A stretch of 64,000 nt of DNA from Galliscardovia ingluviei (GCF_014635685.1 NZ_BMDH01000001.1:930001-994000); one strand, 5' to 3'; counted from the first letter of the stretch, positions 11,442 to 20,793 are shown. Made by a program: numbers and translations. Notes: generated by a model from the letters alone, not told the origin.

Positions 11442-14045
11442 CTAAGCACGCAATTGCGCTCCAAGTGCTTGCGCCTGCTCAATAATAGCTGCACGCAAAG
11501 CATCCGTATCCTCTGACTGCAAAGTTTTTGTAGCACTGCGGAATACTACAGCGTAAGCAAGTGAACGCATACCTTCACCAAGCTCATCACCTTGATACAC
11601 GTCAAAGAGTTCTACAGATTCCAGCAGATCGCCGGCACCTGCACGAATAGCCTGCTCAACTTGTGCAGCAGTAACTGTAGCCGGCACACTAAATGCCAAA
11701 TCCTGGCGTACTGGAGGATACGTAGCTACTGGCTTAGCTTGCACTGGCGCATCATCTAATGCAGCAAGCAATGTGGTCACATCAAGTTCAAACGCAGCAC
11801 TATGTGCAGGTAGACCCAAAGCCTCATTCACACGAGGATGCAATTCGCCTACCAGACCCAGCACCGTGCCGTTGTCAAGACAGACCTGAGCCACACGACC
11901 TGGGTGCCAGCTTACCGGAGCCTCAGATGCCGCATACTGACGTAATACCAAGGTAGCACCCAAACGGCGAGCAATACGCTGGACTGCTTCAACAGCATCC
12001 GTGTAATCAACATCCCTAGAGCCGCCTAGCCAGCCATCATGTTCCGCCTTACCAACAAACACGCCTGCTACGCGCAATGGTTGGTCTGGAAGTCCAGCAT
12101 CAAGAGCTTGCAATTGCTCTTCTGTAGGCTTGACCCCTCCAGGAAGTGCTGGAATTGCTGGTGCCTGAGGATCAGCTAAATACACATGACCGATCTCATA
12201 CAAGGCAAAATTATTTATACCACGGCGTAGATTGCGTTGCACCGTAGTGCTCAGTGTCCACAGCAATTCGCGGCGCAAATATGGGCGGTCCCCGGCAAGA
12301 GGGTTAGCAATATGTACACTCACTGGTTCAAGATCAGCTTCGTTCAGCCCAAAGGCTTCAAAATCAGCAGAACCGACAAATGGATAGCTTAACGACTCAA
12401 CCATGCCATATTGTGCCAAGGTATCAGCGATCCAACGCTGACGCCGCTGTGCCAAAGTCAACCCAGTTTCAGTTGCAGGAACCGCAGGCACTACTGTTGG
12501 AATCTTGTCATAGCCAACTAATCGCGCTACTTCTTCTACCAAATCACATGGCTCGTTAAGATCTGGTCGCCAAGTTGGAGGCACTACTGAGAACTCTCCA
12601 TTGCCACCACCAGCTACGGTGCAACCAATATCAGTGAGAATATCGGAAATCTCATTGATACCTAATTCCAATCCAGTAAGTCGAGCAACTTCACTGGTCT
12701 TAAAGCGAATATCTGGCATACGCGACGTATTATTGACATCAACCGGCGTTAGGGAACCTTCACCAGATCCATAGCGCGTCAATAATTGTACAGCAAGTTC
12801 CACAGCAGCAGCCTGGAGATCAGTATCTACACCGCGCTCAAAACGACGAGCAGCTTCAGTAGGTAACTTATGACGGCGTGAAGAACGCGCAATAGTCACC
12901 TGATCGAAATGCGCTGCTTCAATAAAAAGATTCTGCGTATTGTCAGTAACTTCGCCATACAAGCCGCCCATTACACCAGCAAGTCCGAGTACGCGGCTGG
13001 CACGATTACCATCTGGAGAATCAGTAATCAGCAAGTCTTCTGGGCTCAGTGCACGATCAACGCCGTCAAGCGTAGTCAGATGTTCACCTTCGCCGGCGCG
13101 ACGCACCACAATAGGACCCGTAATAGCATCGGCGTCATAAGCGTGCAGTGGTTGTCCCAAATCCAGCATGACATAGTTGGTCACATCAACAGCCAAAGAA
13201 ATAGAACGCATACCAGCACGTGTTAGGCGCCTACGCATCCAGCTTGGAGTTGGAGCACTCGGATTAAATCCGCGCACAATACGACCGTAATACCTATCAG
13301 CACCTACAACACCGTGTATTGGAGCGTTATCTTCAATCTGCACATCGAGATCATGCTGAGCATCACCACTATGTCCCGCTGGCGCCTGTTCGCGCAATGC
13401 AATAACTGGATCAGTAAAAGCAGCCCCAGTCGAGTGGTGGAATTCACGAGCAACGCCACGATATGAGAATGCATAACCACGATCTGGAGTAATATTAATC
13501 TCCAACAATGGATTATTCATATGCAATAATGCCATTGCATCGTCGCCCGGTTGCAACGCTTCGTATTCTTCTGGAGTAAAGCCATATTCGCGTAGCAGAA
13601 TAATGCCATTATGGCTGTCCCCTAGACCAAGCTCACGTTCCGAAGCGCACATGCCATCGGAAATATGACCGTAGGTTTTGCGTGGTTCAATCTTGAAATC
13701 ACCTGGCAACACAGATCCTGGAAGTGTCACTACAACTTTTTCACCAGCAGCCATGTTTGGAGCGCCACACACAATACCACGTGGCACCTTGTTGCCTTGC
13801 TCATCGGTAGCATTGTATTGTTCACCAACATCAACATGACACCAATTAATTGTTTTGCCGTTCTTTTGAGGCTCAGAGGTTGCATCAACCACATAACCTA
13901 CAACAATTGGACCAGTAACCTGAGAGCGGTGAATTTCCTCTTCTTCAAGACCTACACGAACTAAATCACGAGCAAGATCTTCATATGTTTCTTCTGCTGG
14001 CACGTCAACATGGTCACGCAACCAGTCCATATCAATCATTGGCAT
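11442..14045 (-). CDS. pheT: Phenylalanyl-tRNA synthetase beta subunit
   Basis: With PheS this forms the alpha2-beta2 synthetase that charges tRNA-Phe. The 867 residues show the full bacterial layout: a tRNA-binding OB domain (about 45-155), the B3/B4 editing region (about 215-400), the B5 domain (about 420-495), the catalytic-like core (about 500-740) and the C-terminal FDX-ACB anticodon domain (about 775-867, TYPPVRQDLAFSVP onward). The start ATG at 14045 has GGGAG upstream and lies five bases after the pheS stop, so the pair is co-translated. The length is typical for Actinobacteria. Confidence 0.97.
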   Translation of the reverse strand: MPMIDMDWLRDHVDVPAEETYEDLARDLVRVGLEEEEIHRSQVTGPIVVGYVVDATSEPQKNGKTINWCHVDVGEQYNATDEQGNKVPRGIVCGAPNMAAGEKVVVTLPGSVLPGDFKIEPRKTYGHISDGMCASERELGLGDSHNGIILLREYGFTPEEYEALQPGDDAMALLHMNNPLLEINITPDRGYAFSYRGVAREFHHSTGAAFTDPVIALREQAPAGHSGDAQHDLDVQIEDNAPIHGVVGADRYYGRIVRGFNPSAPTPSWMRRRLTRAGMRSISLAVDVTNYVMLDLGQPLHAYDADAITGPIVVRRAGEGEHLTTLDGVDRALSPEDLLITDSPDGNRASRVLGLAGVMGGLYGEVTDNTQNLFIEAAHFDQVTIARSSRRHKLPTEAARRFERGVDTDLQAAAVELAVQLLTRYGSGEGSLTPVDVNNTSRMPDIRFKTSEVARLTGLELGINEISDILTDIGCTVAGGGNGEFSVVPPTWRPDLNEPCDLVEEVARLVGYDKIPTVVPAVPATETGLTLAQRRQRWIADTLAQYGMVESLSYPFVGSADFEAFGLNEADLEPVSVHIANPLAGDRPYLRRELLWTLSTTVQRNLRRGINNFALYEIGHVYLADPQAPAIPALPGGVKPTEEQLQALDAGLPDQPLRVAGVFVGKAEHDGWLGGSRDVDYTDAVEAVQRIARRLGATLVLRQYAASEAPVSWHPGRVAQVCLDNGTVLGLVGELHPRVNEALGLPAHSAAFELDVTTLLAALDDAPVQAKPVATYPPVRQDLAFSVPATVTAAQVEQAIRAGAGDLLESVELFDVYQGDELGEGMRSLAYAVVFRSATKTLQSEDTDALRAAIIEQAQALGAQLRA

Positions 14046-14050
14046 TGCGG

Positions 14051-15127
14051 TTACTCTCCCATCACAAACTGTTGTGCAAAACGAACATCGCCTTCAACAA
14101 GATCATGCATATCGTTAATGTCATGACGCAAGAGCAGTGTACGTTCAATACCTACACCAAAAGCAAAACCACTGTATTCTTCTGGGTCTAGACCAGCGGA
14201 CTTCAACACGTTGGGGTTAACCATGCCACAGCCACCCCACTCAATCCATCCTGGACCGCCTTTTTTATCAGGGAACCATAGATCAAGTTCAGCACTTGGC
14301 TCGGTAAATGGGAAGTAGCTTGGACGCAAACGGCTTTTTGCTTCAGGACCAAACATTGCTACTGCCAGCTTATCGAGTACACCCTTCAAATTAGCCATAG
14401 TCAAATGTTTATCTACTGCCAAACCTTCGCATTGGTGGAAAACTGGAGTATGTGTGGCATCAAGCTCATCAGTACGAAATACTCTACCGGTGCATGCAAT
14501 ATACAGTGGCACTCCGCGAGTAAGCAATGCGCGGACTTGCTCTGACGAGGTCTGGGTGCGCATTACCATATTGCTACCCACAAATCCTGCGGCATCTTTG
14601 GTGTTGTTGCCAGTAACGTAGAATGTATCTTGCATCTGACGCGCAGGATGATCTGGACCGAAGTTCAGTGCATCGAAGTCATACCATTCTGTTTCAACTT
14701 CTGGACCGTCAGATACTTGCCAACCCATAGAAACGAAGAAATCTTGAATATCTTCCATTAATGCTGGCAATGGGTGACGCGCACCAAGTGGTTTGCGTTC
14801 CACTGGCATAGTCATATCAACTGCTTCAGCAGCAAGAGCCGCTTGTTCTTCAGCAGCCTTAACTTCGGCTTCTTTTGCAGCATAGGCTCTGCCAAAATCT
14901 GCACGTAGTTTGCCTACAATTTTGCCGGCGTCTTTTTTCTCTTCTTTCGGCAATGATCCAATTGCTTTGCTCGCCTGAGTCATAAGAGACTCTGCTCCAG
15001 CATATTGGGTTCGTATCGCACGCAACTGTTCGCTAGAGTCAGCTTGTGCAATTTTTGCTATGCCTTCTGTAACATTCTCTGTTAATGCTTGTGCATCAAA
15101 TGTAGCATCTTGTGCATTCTGTGCCAC
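14051..15127 (-). CDS. pheS: Phenylalanyl-tRNA synthetase alpha subunit
   Basis: This catalytic subunit activates phenylalanine and charges tRNA-Phe. It has 358 residues: an N-terminal coiled-coil tRNA-binding arm (about 1-100, rich in Ala, Glu and Lys) and a class II core with motif 2 around GRVFRTDELDATHTPVFHQ and motif 3 around GFAFGVGIERTLLLRH. Motif 1 includes the HPLPALMEDI stretch. The start is GTG at 15127 with AAAGG upstream. No T-box or other leader signature was found in the 93-base gap before it. Confidence 0.97.
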   Translation of the reverse strand: MAQNAQDATFDAQALTENVTEGIAKIAQADSSEQLRAIRTQYAGAESLMTQASKAIGSLPKEEKKDAGKIVGKLRADFGRAYAAKEAEVKAAEEQAALAAEAVDMTMPVERKPLGARHPLPALMEDIQDFFVSMGWQVSDGPEVETEWYDFDALNFGPDHPARQMQDTFYVTGNNTKDAAGFVGSNMVMRTQTSSEQVRALLTRGVPLYIACTGRVFRTDELDATHTPVFHQCEGLAVDKHLTMANLKGVLDKLAVAMFGPEAKSRLRPSYFPFTEPSAELDLWFPDKKGGPGWIEWGGCGMVNPNVLKSAGLDPEEYSGFAFGVGIERTLLLRHDINDMHDLVEGDVRFAQQFVMGE

Positions 15128-15220
15128 AGGAACACCTTTCCATTGGCAAGTTCGCTTCTGCTACGCCATGTGTGGCGGTAGCGCTTCCGTGCGTTATTTT
15201 CTCTAATGAGCACGACAAGC

Positions 15221-16087
15221 CTAGCTATGCCGTGCCATAGCAATACTATGCAGTATAATCGCGGCACTCGAAGCTAGATTCATCGACTCTGTTTTACCAT
15301 ACATCGGGATGGTCAGCACGCCAGTGCATTGTTCAATAATGGCATTGTCTAATCCACGCGCCTCATTACCAAATAACATAATTAACGCCTGATTCGGATT
15401 TTTATACTGTGATACAGCATCATTGAGCAACACTGCAGGATTATGTTCACTGCCATACACATCTGCAGCAAACAGCGCACTGTGATGACGTGCACTATAC
15501 GCTTGTAACTCTTCAATACTCATATGCACTAAGGGCAAATGCATTACTGAGCCAACAGAGGCTCGAATAACTTTAGGGCTGAGCGGATCGACACAATCAT
15601 CCACAAAAATAACTGCCGAACATCCTGCAGCATCCGCACTACGAATCACTGTTCCAGCGTTACCAGGGTCGCGGATTTGCCAAAATGCAGCAAGAAAACC
15701 ATGTTGATGGTATTCGTTCGGCAACTGTTCAAATGCTGCGCTATCCATCACCCACTGATTCGTATCAACCACAGCGAGAATACCTTGAGCATCCGCACTC
15801 ATAGCATCCATTACGCGAGACGATACTTCATGCACGAAGCAGTGCTGAGCTCTAGCCTGCGACACCAGCTCTTGAACACGCTGCTCACCGTGTGCGCTTA
15901 ATGATTGCCGGCAATAATACACATCTTGTACACGATCCGGCATGTATTGCAACATTTCGCGTACTGCTTGTGGCGCTTCAACTAAAGTTTTATGGTGTTT
16001 TTTGCGTCCCTTAGCACTTTGTAATTCGATAATGCGTTTAATACGCTGTGCCTTAGGATTATCTAGTAGTTCTTCGACTGCACTCAT
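15221..16087 (-). CDS. SpoU/TrmH-family RNA 2'-O-methyltransferase
   Basis: This 288-residue protein is a SPOUT-class, SAM-dependent methyltransferase likely to modify a ribose in rRNA or tRNA. An N-terminal substrate-binding domain (about 12-110) starts with NPKAQRIKRIIEL. The C-terminal knot domain carries the three family motifs: the RDPGNAGTVIRSADAAG block near residue 137, LFGNEARGL near residue 238 and IPMYGKTESMNLASSAAI near residue 258. The gene upstream of pheST in other actinobacteria is often of this type (TsnR-like). The exact target base is not predictable. There is no clear ribosome site; a TAAAGT box seven bases before the ATG suggests a leaderless start. Confidence 0.88.
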   Translation of the reverse strand: MSAVEELLDNPKAQRIKRIIELQSAKGRKKHHKTLVEAPQAVREMLQYMPDRVQDVYYCRQSLSAHGEQRVQELVSQARAQHCFVHEVSSRVMDAMSADAQGILAVVDTNQWVMDSAAFEQLPNEYHQHGFLAAFWQIRDPGNAGTVIRSADAAGCSAVIFVDDCVDPLSPKVIRASVGSVMHLPLVHMSIEELQAYSARHHSALFAADVYGSEHNPAVLLNDAVSQYKNPNQALIMLFGNEARGLDNAIIEQCTGVLTIPMYGKTESMNLASSAAIILHSIAMARHS

Positions 16088-16107
16088 AGTATGTACTTTA
16101 CGCTAAC

Positions 16108-16133
16108 GCATGTAAGGAAAGCATGTAAGGAAA
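16108..16133. repeat. 13-bp tandem duplication upstream of the SpoU gene
   Basis: GCATGTAAGGAAA is present twice back to back with no mismatch. On the minus strand the repeat falls where the -35 region of the SpoU-gene promoter would be, so the duplication may alter promoter strength. Confidence 0.7.
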
Positions 16134-16171
16134 GCACTACCGCTTATTGCAAGAAAGTAATAAGAACTATG

Positions 16172-17284
16172 CTACCCAAGTGGTACAGCAGGTGTAGGTA
16201 CCGTGGGCTCTACGCTTGCCACTGCTGGTTCAGCGACACTGCCAGTAGTGCTCTGACCTTGTCCTCCTGAATTACTTGATATTTGCGCTCCACGCAGCTT
16301 ACGCTTACGCAATCGATACAAATGTGGACGGTGGACATGAATATGCACTCTACGCGGATGTACCTGACTAATAATTACTGCAGTAAAAATAAGAGCAAAA
16401 CCTATAAGCGATGAAACAGTAATCTGCTCGCCATAGAGTGCAGCCGAAATAATAACTGAAAATACACTTTCCAAACTCATAATAATAGAAGCCTGTGCAG
16501 CTGGTAAATGTGCTACTCCAATATTTTGGAAAATCTGCCCTAACATTGTTGCTCCCAGAATTAAGAAGAGCAAACCTCCAATAACACCAGCATCAAGCCA
16601 TGAAGTATTCGGCAAAGGCTCAAGTATAAGCGCACAAACCACAAACCCAACGCCTGCCACAATGAACTGCACAAAAGTCATTGCAATAGGATGAAATTTT
16701 CTACCCCACACACTTAAAAACATCACATTGTATGCGTAGGCGACTGCACTAGCTACTGACAGCCAATCACCTACACCAAACGCAAAACCACTAAACCCTT
16801 CTTTTAGAGAGACAAAGCCAACACCAAGTAAACAAATAACCGCTGCCACTAATGCGCGCAACTGCGGGCGAGTATGACTAATCATCCACGCAGCAAAAGG
16901 CATCACTACGCAGTATCCTGCTGAAAGAAATGCCGAACGACCTGGGTCAATACTGACTAACCCTTGAATTTGCAGTTCCAGCGTCACAAAATAGGTAACG
17001 CCTACAATAAGTGCGGGCATCACAATAGCGCGTCGCAAATACGGCACAATTACTCTACGGAAAAGCAGTAGCATCACGCACGCTGCAATAAGCGTCCTGC
17101 AAGCCATCACCCAGTTCGGCCCTACTACGCTAATAACCAGTTTGGCTACCAGATAGCTTGTTCCCCACAGTAGTGCACAACCCAATAGCATCAATCGAGC
17201 TAAATTAGGAGGAAAATTTCTAGAACCAACGCTACGTAATCGCCAAATTTTTGCGCTTAGCAATGAAGTATGTTCGTGTGGCAT
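16172..17284 (-). CDS. EamA-family (DMT) transporter
   Basis: The 370-residue product has ten predicted membrane segments in two repeated EamA units (about 25-165 and 175-310). Visible marks are the LLGCALLWGTSYLVAKL opening helix and the later GATMLGQIFQNIGVAHLPAAQASIIMSLESVFSV region with the conserved Glu of the family. A basic loop and a Ser/Pro/Val-rich tail of about 50 residues follow the last helix. The start is ATG at 17284, seven bases after AAGGA; the TTG at 17302 lies upstream of this ribosome site. Such proteins export or import metabolites such as amino acids; the substrate here is unknown. It follows the ECF thiamine genes but the gap of about 190 bases makes co-transcription uncertain. 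Confidence 0.85.
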   Translation of the reverse strand: MPHEHTSLLSAKIWRLRSVGSRNFPPNLARLMLLGCALLWGTSYLVAKLVISVVGPNWVMACRTLIAACVMLLLFRRVIVPYLRRAIVMPALIVGVTYFVTLELQIQGLVSIDPGRSAFLSAGYCVVMPFAAWMISHTRPQLRALVAAVICLLGVGFVSLKEGFSGFAFGVGDWLSVASAVAYAYNVMFLSVWGRKFHPIAMTFVQFIVAGVGFVVCALILEPLPNTSWLDAGVIGGLLFLILGATMLGQIFQNIGVAHLPAAQASIIMSLESVFSVIISAALYGEQITVSSLIGFALIFTAVIISQVHPRRVHIHVHRPHLYRLRKRKLRGAQISSNSGGQGQSTTGSVAEPAVASVEPTVPTPAVPLG

Positions 17285-17419
17285 CTGCATTTCCTTTTCC
17301 AACCCACACGCACATTATCATTCTTATCATCACGCCACACCGAGCCTTTGACATAATCCTTGGTTGCATGGTCGCTTGGTTGCTTGATTGTATGATTATC
17401 GAATTATTCAGTATGCACA

Positions 17420-17490
17420 AGCTAACTCTACGTAGCAGGATAGCTCTACGTAGTGAGCTAACTCTGCATAATAGATTAACTCTGCGTTGT
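17420..17490. repeat. Degenerate 17-19 bp tandem repeat at the 3' end of the ECF T gene
   Basis: Four imperfect copies of a unit based on AGCTAACTCTACGTAG run through the gap and into the last codons of the ECF T gene. The first two copies carry CTACGTAG, the last two CTGCATAA and CTGCGTTG. No protein or RNA role is apparent. Confidence 0.6.
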
Positions 17491-18333
17491 AAAAGCAAAC
17501 TGCCAATATCCTGTTGCCACAGCAATGGCAGTAGCAATACAAGGTACTGCCAGCGCAAGGGCACAGCACACAATATCCCGCCCATACAGCGTGCTCACAC
17601 GCGCTGCTGAGCGCGGTGTTGGAGCACCAAACCCTCGGGCTTCCATAGCAGTCGCAAGTTTTGTGGCACGACGAATCGACATAACGAGCAAACTAAAGGA
17701 TTGCCCAAATACGCGAACGAGCGCATTACCATCGCCCAATCCACGCGAGCGCCGCGATCGTCCGATAGCATTCCAGTCCTCGCGCAATACACTCATCATG
17801 CGCAATGAAGCTAATCCCCCGTATACAAAGCGCGGAGAAAGCTTGAGGATTTGTACTAAACCATCTGCCAAATCTGTAGGATCAATACCTAGCGCCAAAA
17901 TAACTGAAGGCACTGCAATAGCAAGCACACGGATTGCAGTAGCGCATGCTTCGATAAGCGAGCCTTGTGTGATATGAATAATCCCCCACTGTATGAGGAT
18001 TGGCGTTGCAGTATCTCTACCGTAAAACACCACCGATAATCCGGCGCCAAGTGCCGCAATCCAAATCAGCCATGTTCGTGCCAGCAGTTTACCAGGGTGT
18101 ATCCCACATCCCCACAGTATCAACACTTCCATAATGAATGCACAGGATGCACTAACAACATCCAGACTAAAAAGCAATGGCACACCAATAAGGAAAGCGC
18201 TTAAAACCCTTGCTACAGGATTGATCTGTGCAAGAACAGGGCTGATAGAAGCAATATGTAGCTGTTGCGTGCGATCGCTCATCGCAGTAACCGTAACAAG
18301 CTGCGGATGTACTGAATGCTGATCCATATTCAT
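17476..18333 (-). CDS. ykoC: ECF transporter transmembrane (T) component, YkoC-like
   Basis: This scaffold protein couples the ATPases to the substrate component. The chosen 285-residue form starts at ATG 18333, with AGGA upstream, leaving 19 bases after the ATPase stop. It has about five to six membrane segments and the EcfT/CbiQ coupling motif AMEARGFGAP near residue 235, whose Ala-Arg-Gly contacts the ATPases; a second SRRSRGLG segment near residue 196 is the other coupling helix. It is the last gene of the riboswitch-controlled group. A longer frame into the ATPase gene is not supported. The gene name rests on the neighbouring YkoE and fused ATPase. Confidence 0.88.
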   Translation of the reverse strand: MNMDQHSVHPQLVTVTAMSDRTQQLHIASISPVLAQINPVARVLSAFLIGVPLLFSLDVVSASCAFIMEVLILWGCGIHPGKLLARTWLIWIAALGAGLSVVFYGRDTATPILIQWGIIHITQGSLIEACATAIRVLAIAVPSVILALGIDPTDLADGLVQILKLSPRFVYGGLASLRMMSVLREDWNAIGRSRRSRGLGDGNALVRVFGQSFSLLVMSIRRATKLATAMEARGFGAPTPRSAARVSTLYGRDIVCCALALAVPCIATAIAVATGYWQFAFTTQS

Positions 18334-18352
18334 GCGTTCCTGTTTCTCACCA

Positions 18353-19978
18353 CTATTGCTTATCTTGCGATACATCAGATGGGCTGAGCATAATAACTTT
18401 TGCTCCAAGAGCTTCTACCAGCGCCTCATCATGCGTTACCATTACTACAGCTGTCTGGTTAGTATCTCGAATCTGGGCAATGAGTTCTACCATTTGACAC
18501 CAAGTTTGATAATCCTGCCCAAATGTTGGTTCGTCCATAATTAATACTTCAGGCGCTGACATCAGCATAGAAGCCACTGATAGTCGTCGTTTTTCACCGC
18601 CTGAAAGTGTATGTGGATTTGCTAACGCCCATCGATCTAAATGCAATGTTGCTAATAATTGCATAGCTTTTCGCTGAGCTTCTTCCTCAGCTACTCCCTG
18701 TAATTTGGCGCTTAATGCTACTTCATCAACAACTTTTGCAGTTACAAATTGATGTTCTGGTTCTTGAAAAACCATGCCAATACGTCCAAGTAATGATTTA
18801 CTTGACCAGTAATACGGATCTGCCTGATGTGCCAATGCATACCTTCTATGCGCAGCAAATGCTGAGCGCGCAGTAAGTTTCGACCACAGTGACTCTCGCT
18901 CTTGCAATGCCTTACCATGCCAATATACATGACCAGCACATGGTTCAAGTAACCCTGCAAGCGTCAATGCCAACGTTGATTTACCAGCACCATTAGGACC
19001 CATAATGGCATACACCTGCCCTGTTGACAGAGTAAGATTTAGCTCGGATCCCAAGACTTGCGCAGGGTCACGGCCAAAGCTAAGTTGGTCAGTAACGAGA
19101 ATTTCACGCCCTTGATATTCTTCATTACCATCGTGCTTACGATTGCGTTGCTTATCGTTATTGGTATTACTAAGCGCCTCGGTACTAATATAACTATCCT
19201 GCTTCGCCCTCCACTGTGTAGGAACAGCATGGCCTGGAACCCAAGCACCCGCTTGAGCAAGCTCCTGACCATACTGGCTAAACACTGTTTCAGGCGTGCC
19301 ATCAGCAAGAATCTCATGATGAGAGCCAAGCACAACAACGCGTTGAATCATATCAAGCCACACATCAATATGATGTTCCACCACAATCAGCGTTGCTCCA
19401 GTACGTTCTAGAACATGACTTACTGCTTGCTTAACCTGTACTACTCCATCAGGGTCCAAATTGGCAGTAGGCTCATCAAGTACAAGTACTCCAGGCTGCA
19501 TTGCCAATACACCAGCAAGCGCAAGACGCTGACGCTGACCTCCAGAAAGCGCGCCTGTTGAGTGATCAAGCTCAATATGTTCTAACCCAACCATATCCAG
19601 TGATTGGCGCACTATGGTCCAAATGTTTTGAGGAGGAATGTTGAGGTTTTCTAGCCCAAAAGCCACATCATCGCCAACGCGCTCAAGCATGACTTGAGCA
19701 TCAGGATCTTGTAATACAAGCCCTACACGTCCGCGAGTTTGCTCACCGGTGGCAACGCCATCGATACTTATAGAACCTTCTTGTTCACCTTCATCACTGC
19801 CACCAAGAACACCTGCAATGCCACCTAATAATGTTGATTTACCAGCCCCTGAAGAGCCTAAAATCATGACGCGCTCTCCAGGGCTGATTTCAAGATTAAG
19901 GTGACGAAGTGTGAAATCTTTTCTTGTAGCATGTCTCCATCCCCAATCGCGAATGGAAACTGCTGACGGTTGACTCAT
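18353..19978 (-). CDS. ykoD: ECF transporter fused double ATPase, YkoD-like
   Basis: The 541 residues contain two complete ABC ATPases in one chain, replacing separate EcfA1 and EcfA2. The first has Walker A GSSGAGKST near residue 37, signature LSGGQRQRLA near residue 143 and Walker B VLVLDEPTANLD. The second has GPNGAGKST near residue 326, LSGGEKRRLS near residue 457 and VLIMDEPTFGQD. The Q-loops (QDPDAQ and QEPEHQ) are typical of ECF ATPases. A linker of about 60 polar residues joins them. It lies 35 bases downstream of the YkoE gene under TPP riboswitch control, so it powers vitamin B1 precursor uptake. Confidence 0.94.
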   Translation of the reverse strand: MSQPSAVSIRDWGWRHATRKDFTLRHLNLEISPGERVMILGSSGAGKSTLLGGIAGVLGGSDEGEQEGSISIDGVATGEQTRGRVGLVLQDPDAQVMLERVGDDVAFGLENLNIPPQNIWTIVRQSLDMVGLEHIELDHSTGALSGGQRQRLALAGVLAMQPGVLVLDEPTANLDPDGVVQVKQAVSHVLERTGATLIVVEHHIDVWLDMIQRVVVLGSHHEILADGTPETVFSQYGQELAQAGAWVPGHAVPTQWRAKQDSYISTEALSNTNNDKQRNRKHDGNEEYQGREILVTDQLSFGRDPAQVLGSELNLTLSTGQVYAIMGPNGAGKSTLALTLAGLLEPCAGHVYWHGKALQERESLWSKLTARSAFAAHRRYALAHQADPYYWSSKSLLGRIGMVFQEPEHQFVTAKVVDEVALSAKLQGVAEEEAQRKAMQLLATLHLDRWALANPHTLSGGEKRRLSVASMLMSAPEVLIMDEPTFGQDYQTWCQMVELIAQIRDTNQTAVVMVTHDEALVEALGAKVIMLSPSDVSQDKQ

Positions 19979-20013
19979 CTTCCAACCTATCTGCTTAACT
20001 TAACGATTTCAAC

Positions 20014-20637
20014 TTATACCAAAGCAGCAGCACGACCTGCAGCAAAACGTTCCAGTACACCAGTTGCAGCCAGGGCTTTATAAATAATCCAAACCACAAT
20101 ACCGGCAAGAATAACGCCAGAGACAATAGAAGTTCCAGTGTACACAAGAGCACGCATGACACTCCATGCAGGGTTGGTAAACCAATAGAACAATCCACAG
20201 CCCAGACCTGCACAAGCGCCAGCAAGCAAAGTAGTACCCAAGTTGTACACCTTCCAAAGTACCACGGCAAAAGCTAATTCAGTAAACAATCCTTGTACAA
20301 TGCCAACGATAAGCGAGCCCATAATGCCCCAAGGGTTACCCAGTAGTGTTTCAATTACTGCTGCAATAACTTCTGCATACAGTGCGGCGCCTGGTTTTCT
20401 TACAATAATGGCTGCCAGAGGTCCAGCAAAAAGCCACATACCATTTAAAATGCCTTCAAAACCTGGGGTTAATGCTCCAAAAATATCAAGTGGAGCGGCA
20501 CTAACAAAGTCCCATCCCCAGAAAATAACACCGCTGGCAACGGCAATAATCGATGCAACAACAATATCCACAACTCGCCAACGGCGTGAAATAGAGGATG
20601 TTGAAGATTGCTTTGTAGAAATTTGTTCAGAGCTCAT
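20014..20637 (-). CDS. ykoE: ECF substrate-binding (S) component, YkoE family (HMP/thiamine)
   Basis: This integral membrane protein binds the substrate of the uptake system, in this family hydroxymethylpyrimidine or thiamine. The 207-residue form from ATG 20637 has a perfect AGGAGG six bases upstream; the longer open frame would run into the riboswitch and is rejected. About six membrane helices are visible, with the YkoE-typical GPLAAIIVRKPGAALYAE segment in the middle and GNPWGIMGSLIVGIVQG after it. It is the first gene of the ykoE-ykoD-ykoC set. Regulation by TPP is directly indicated by the upstream riboswitch. Confidence 0.92.
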   Translation of the reverse strand: MSSEQISTKQSSTSSISRRWRVVDIVVASIIAVASGVIFWGWDFVSAAPLDIFGALTPGFEGILNGMWLFAGPLAAIIVRKPGAALYAEVIAAVIETLLGNPWGIMGSLIVGIVQGLFTELAFAVVLWKVYNLGTTLLAGACAGLGCGLFYWFTNPAWSVMRALVYTGTSIVSGVILAGIVVWIIYKALAATGVLERFAAGRAAALV

Positions 20638-20699
20638 TGTGCCTCCTGAAGTAAGGTTGCTCAGCAACAACTGCGACAGTACAGGCACGGGTTTGCGTG

Positions 20700-20790
20700 T
20701 GAGTGACGTCCGTGCGCCGGCATTATCCGGTAAACGTTCAATCGGTCGAGGCAATGCCTCATCTCAGCCTTGCGGCCCCCGTGTCCACCA
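20700..20790 (-). promoter_or_regulatory. TPP riboswitch (THI element)
   Basis: Read on the minus strand, the region contains the classic THI-box blocks in order: GGGGGCC, GGCTGAGATGAGGC with the pyrimidine-binding CUGAGA, a short P3 arm GAGGCATTGCCTC, ACCGATTGAACG, and the CCGGATAATGCCGGCGCACGGA pyrophosphate-binding region, each matching the known aptamer. The expression platform between the aptamer and the ykoE start contains a small GTTGC-TGA-GCAAC hairpin close to the AGGAGG site and no T-tract, so control is more likely at translation initiation. TPP binding is established for the class; OFF-switching here is inferred. Confidence 0.95.
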
Positions 20791-20793
20791 CAC

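Noticed and set aside
11759-13964. Several plus-strand open frames within pheT
   Set aside because: They are antisense to a fully conserved synthetase and show no protein features of their own.
15128-15220. T-box or attenuator before pheS
   Set aside because: A short CTACGCC...GGCGGTAG stem exists, but there is no T-box sequence, specifier loop or T-tract.
17232-17585. Minus-strand 117-residue frame between the EamA and ECF T genes
   Set aside because: It mostly translates the tandem repeat and overlaps both real genes in another frame; the basic, Leu/Arg-rich product looks spurious.
20638-20754. N-terminal extension of the YkoE gene
   Set aside because: It overlaps the TPP aptamer and lies upstream of a perfect AGGAGG-ATG at 20637.
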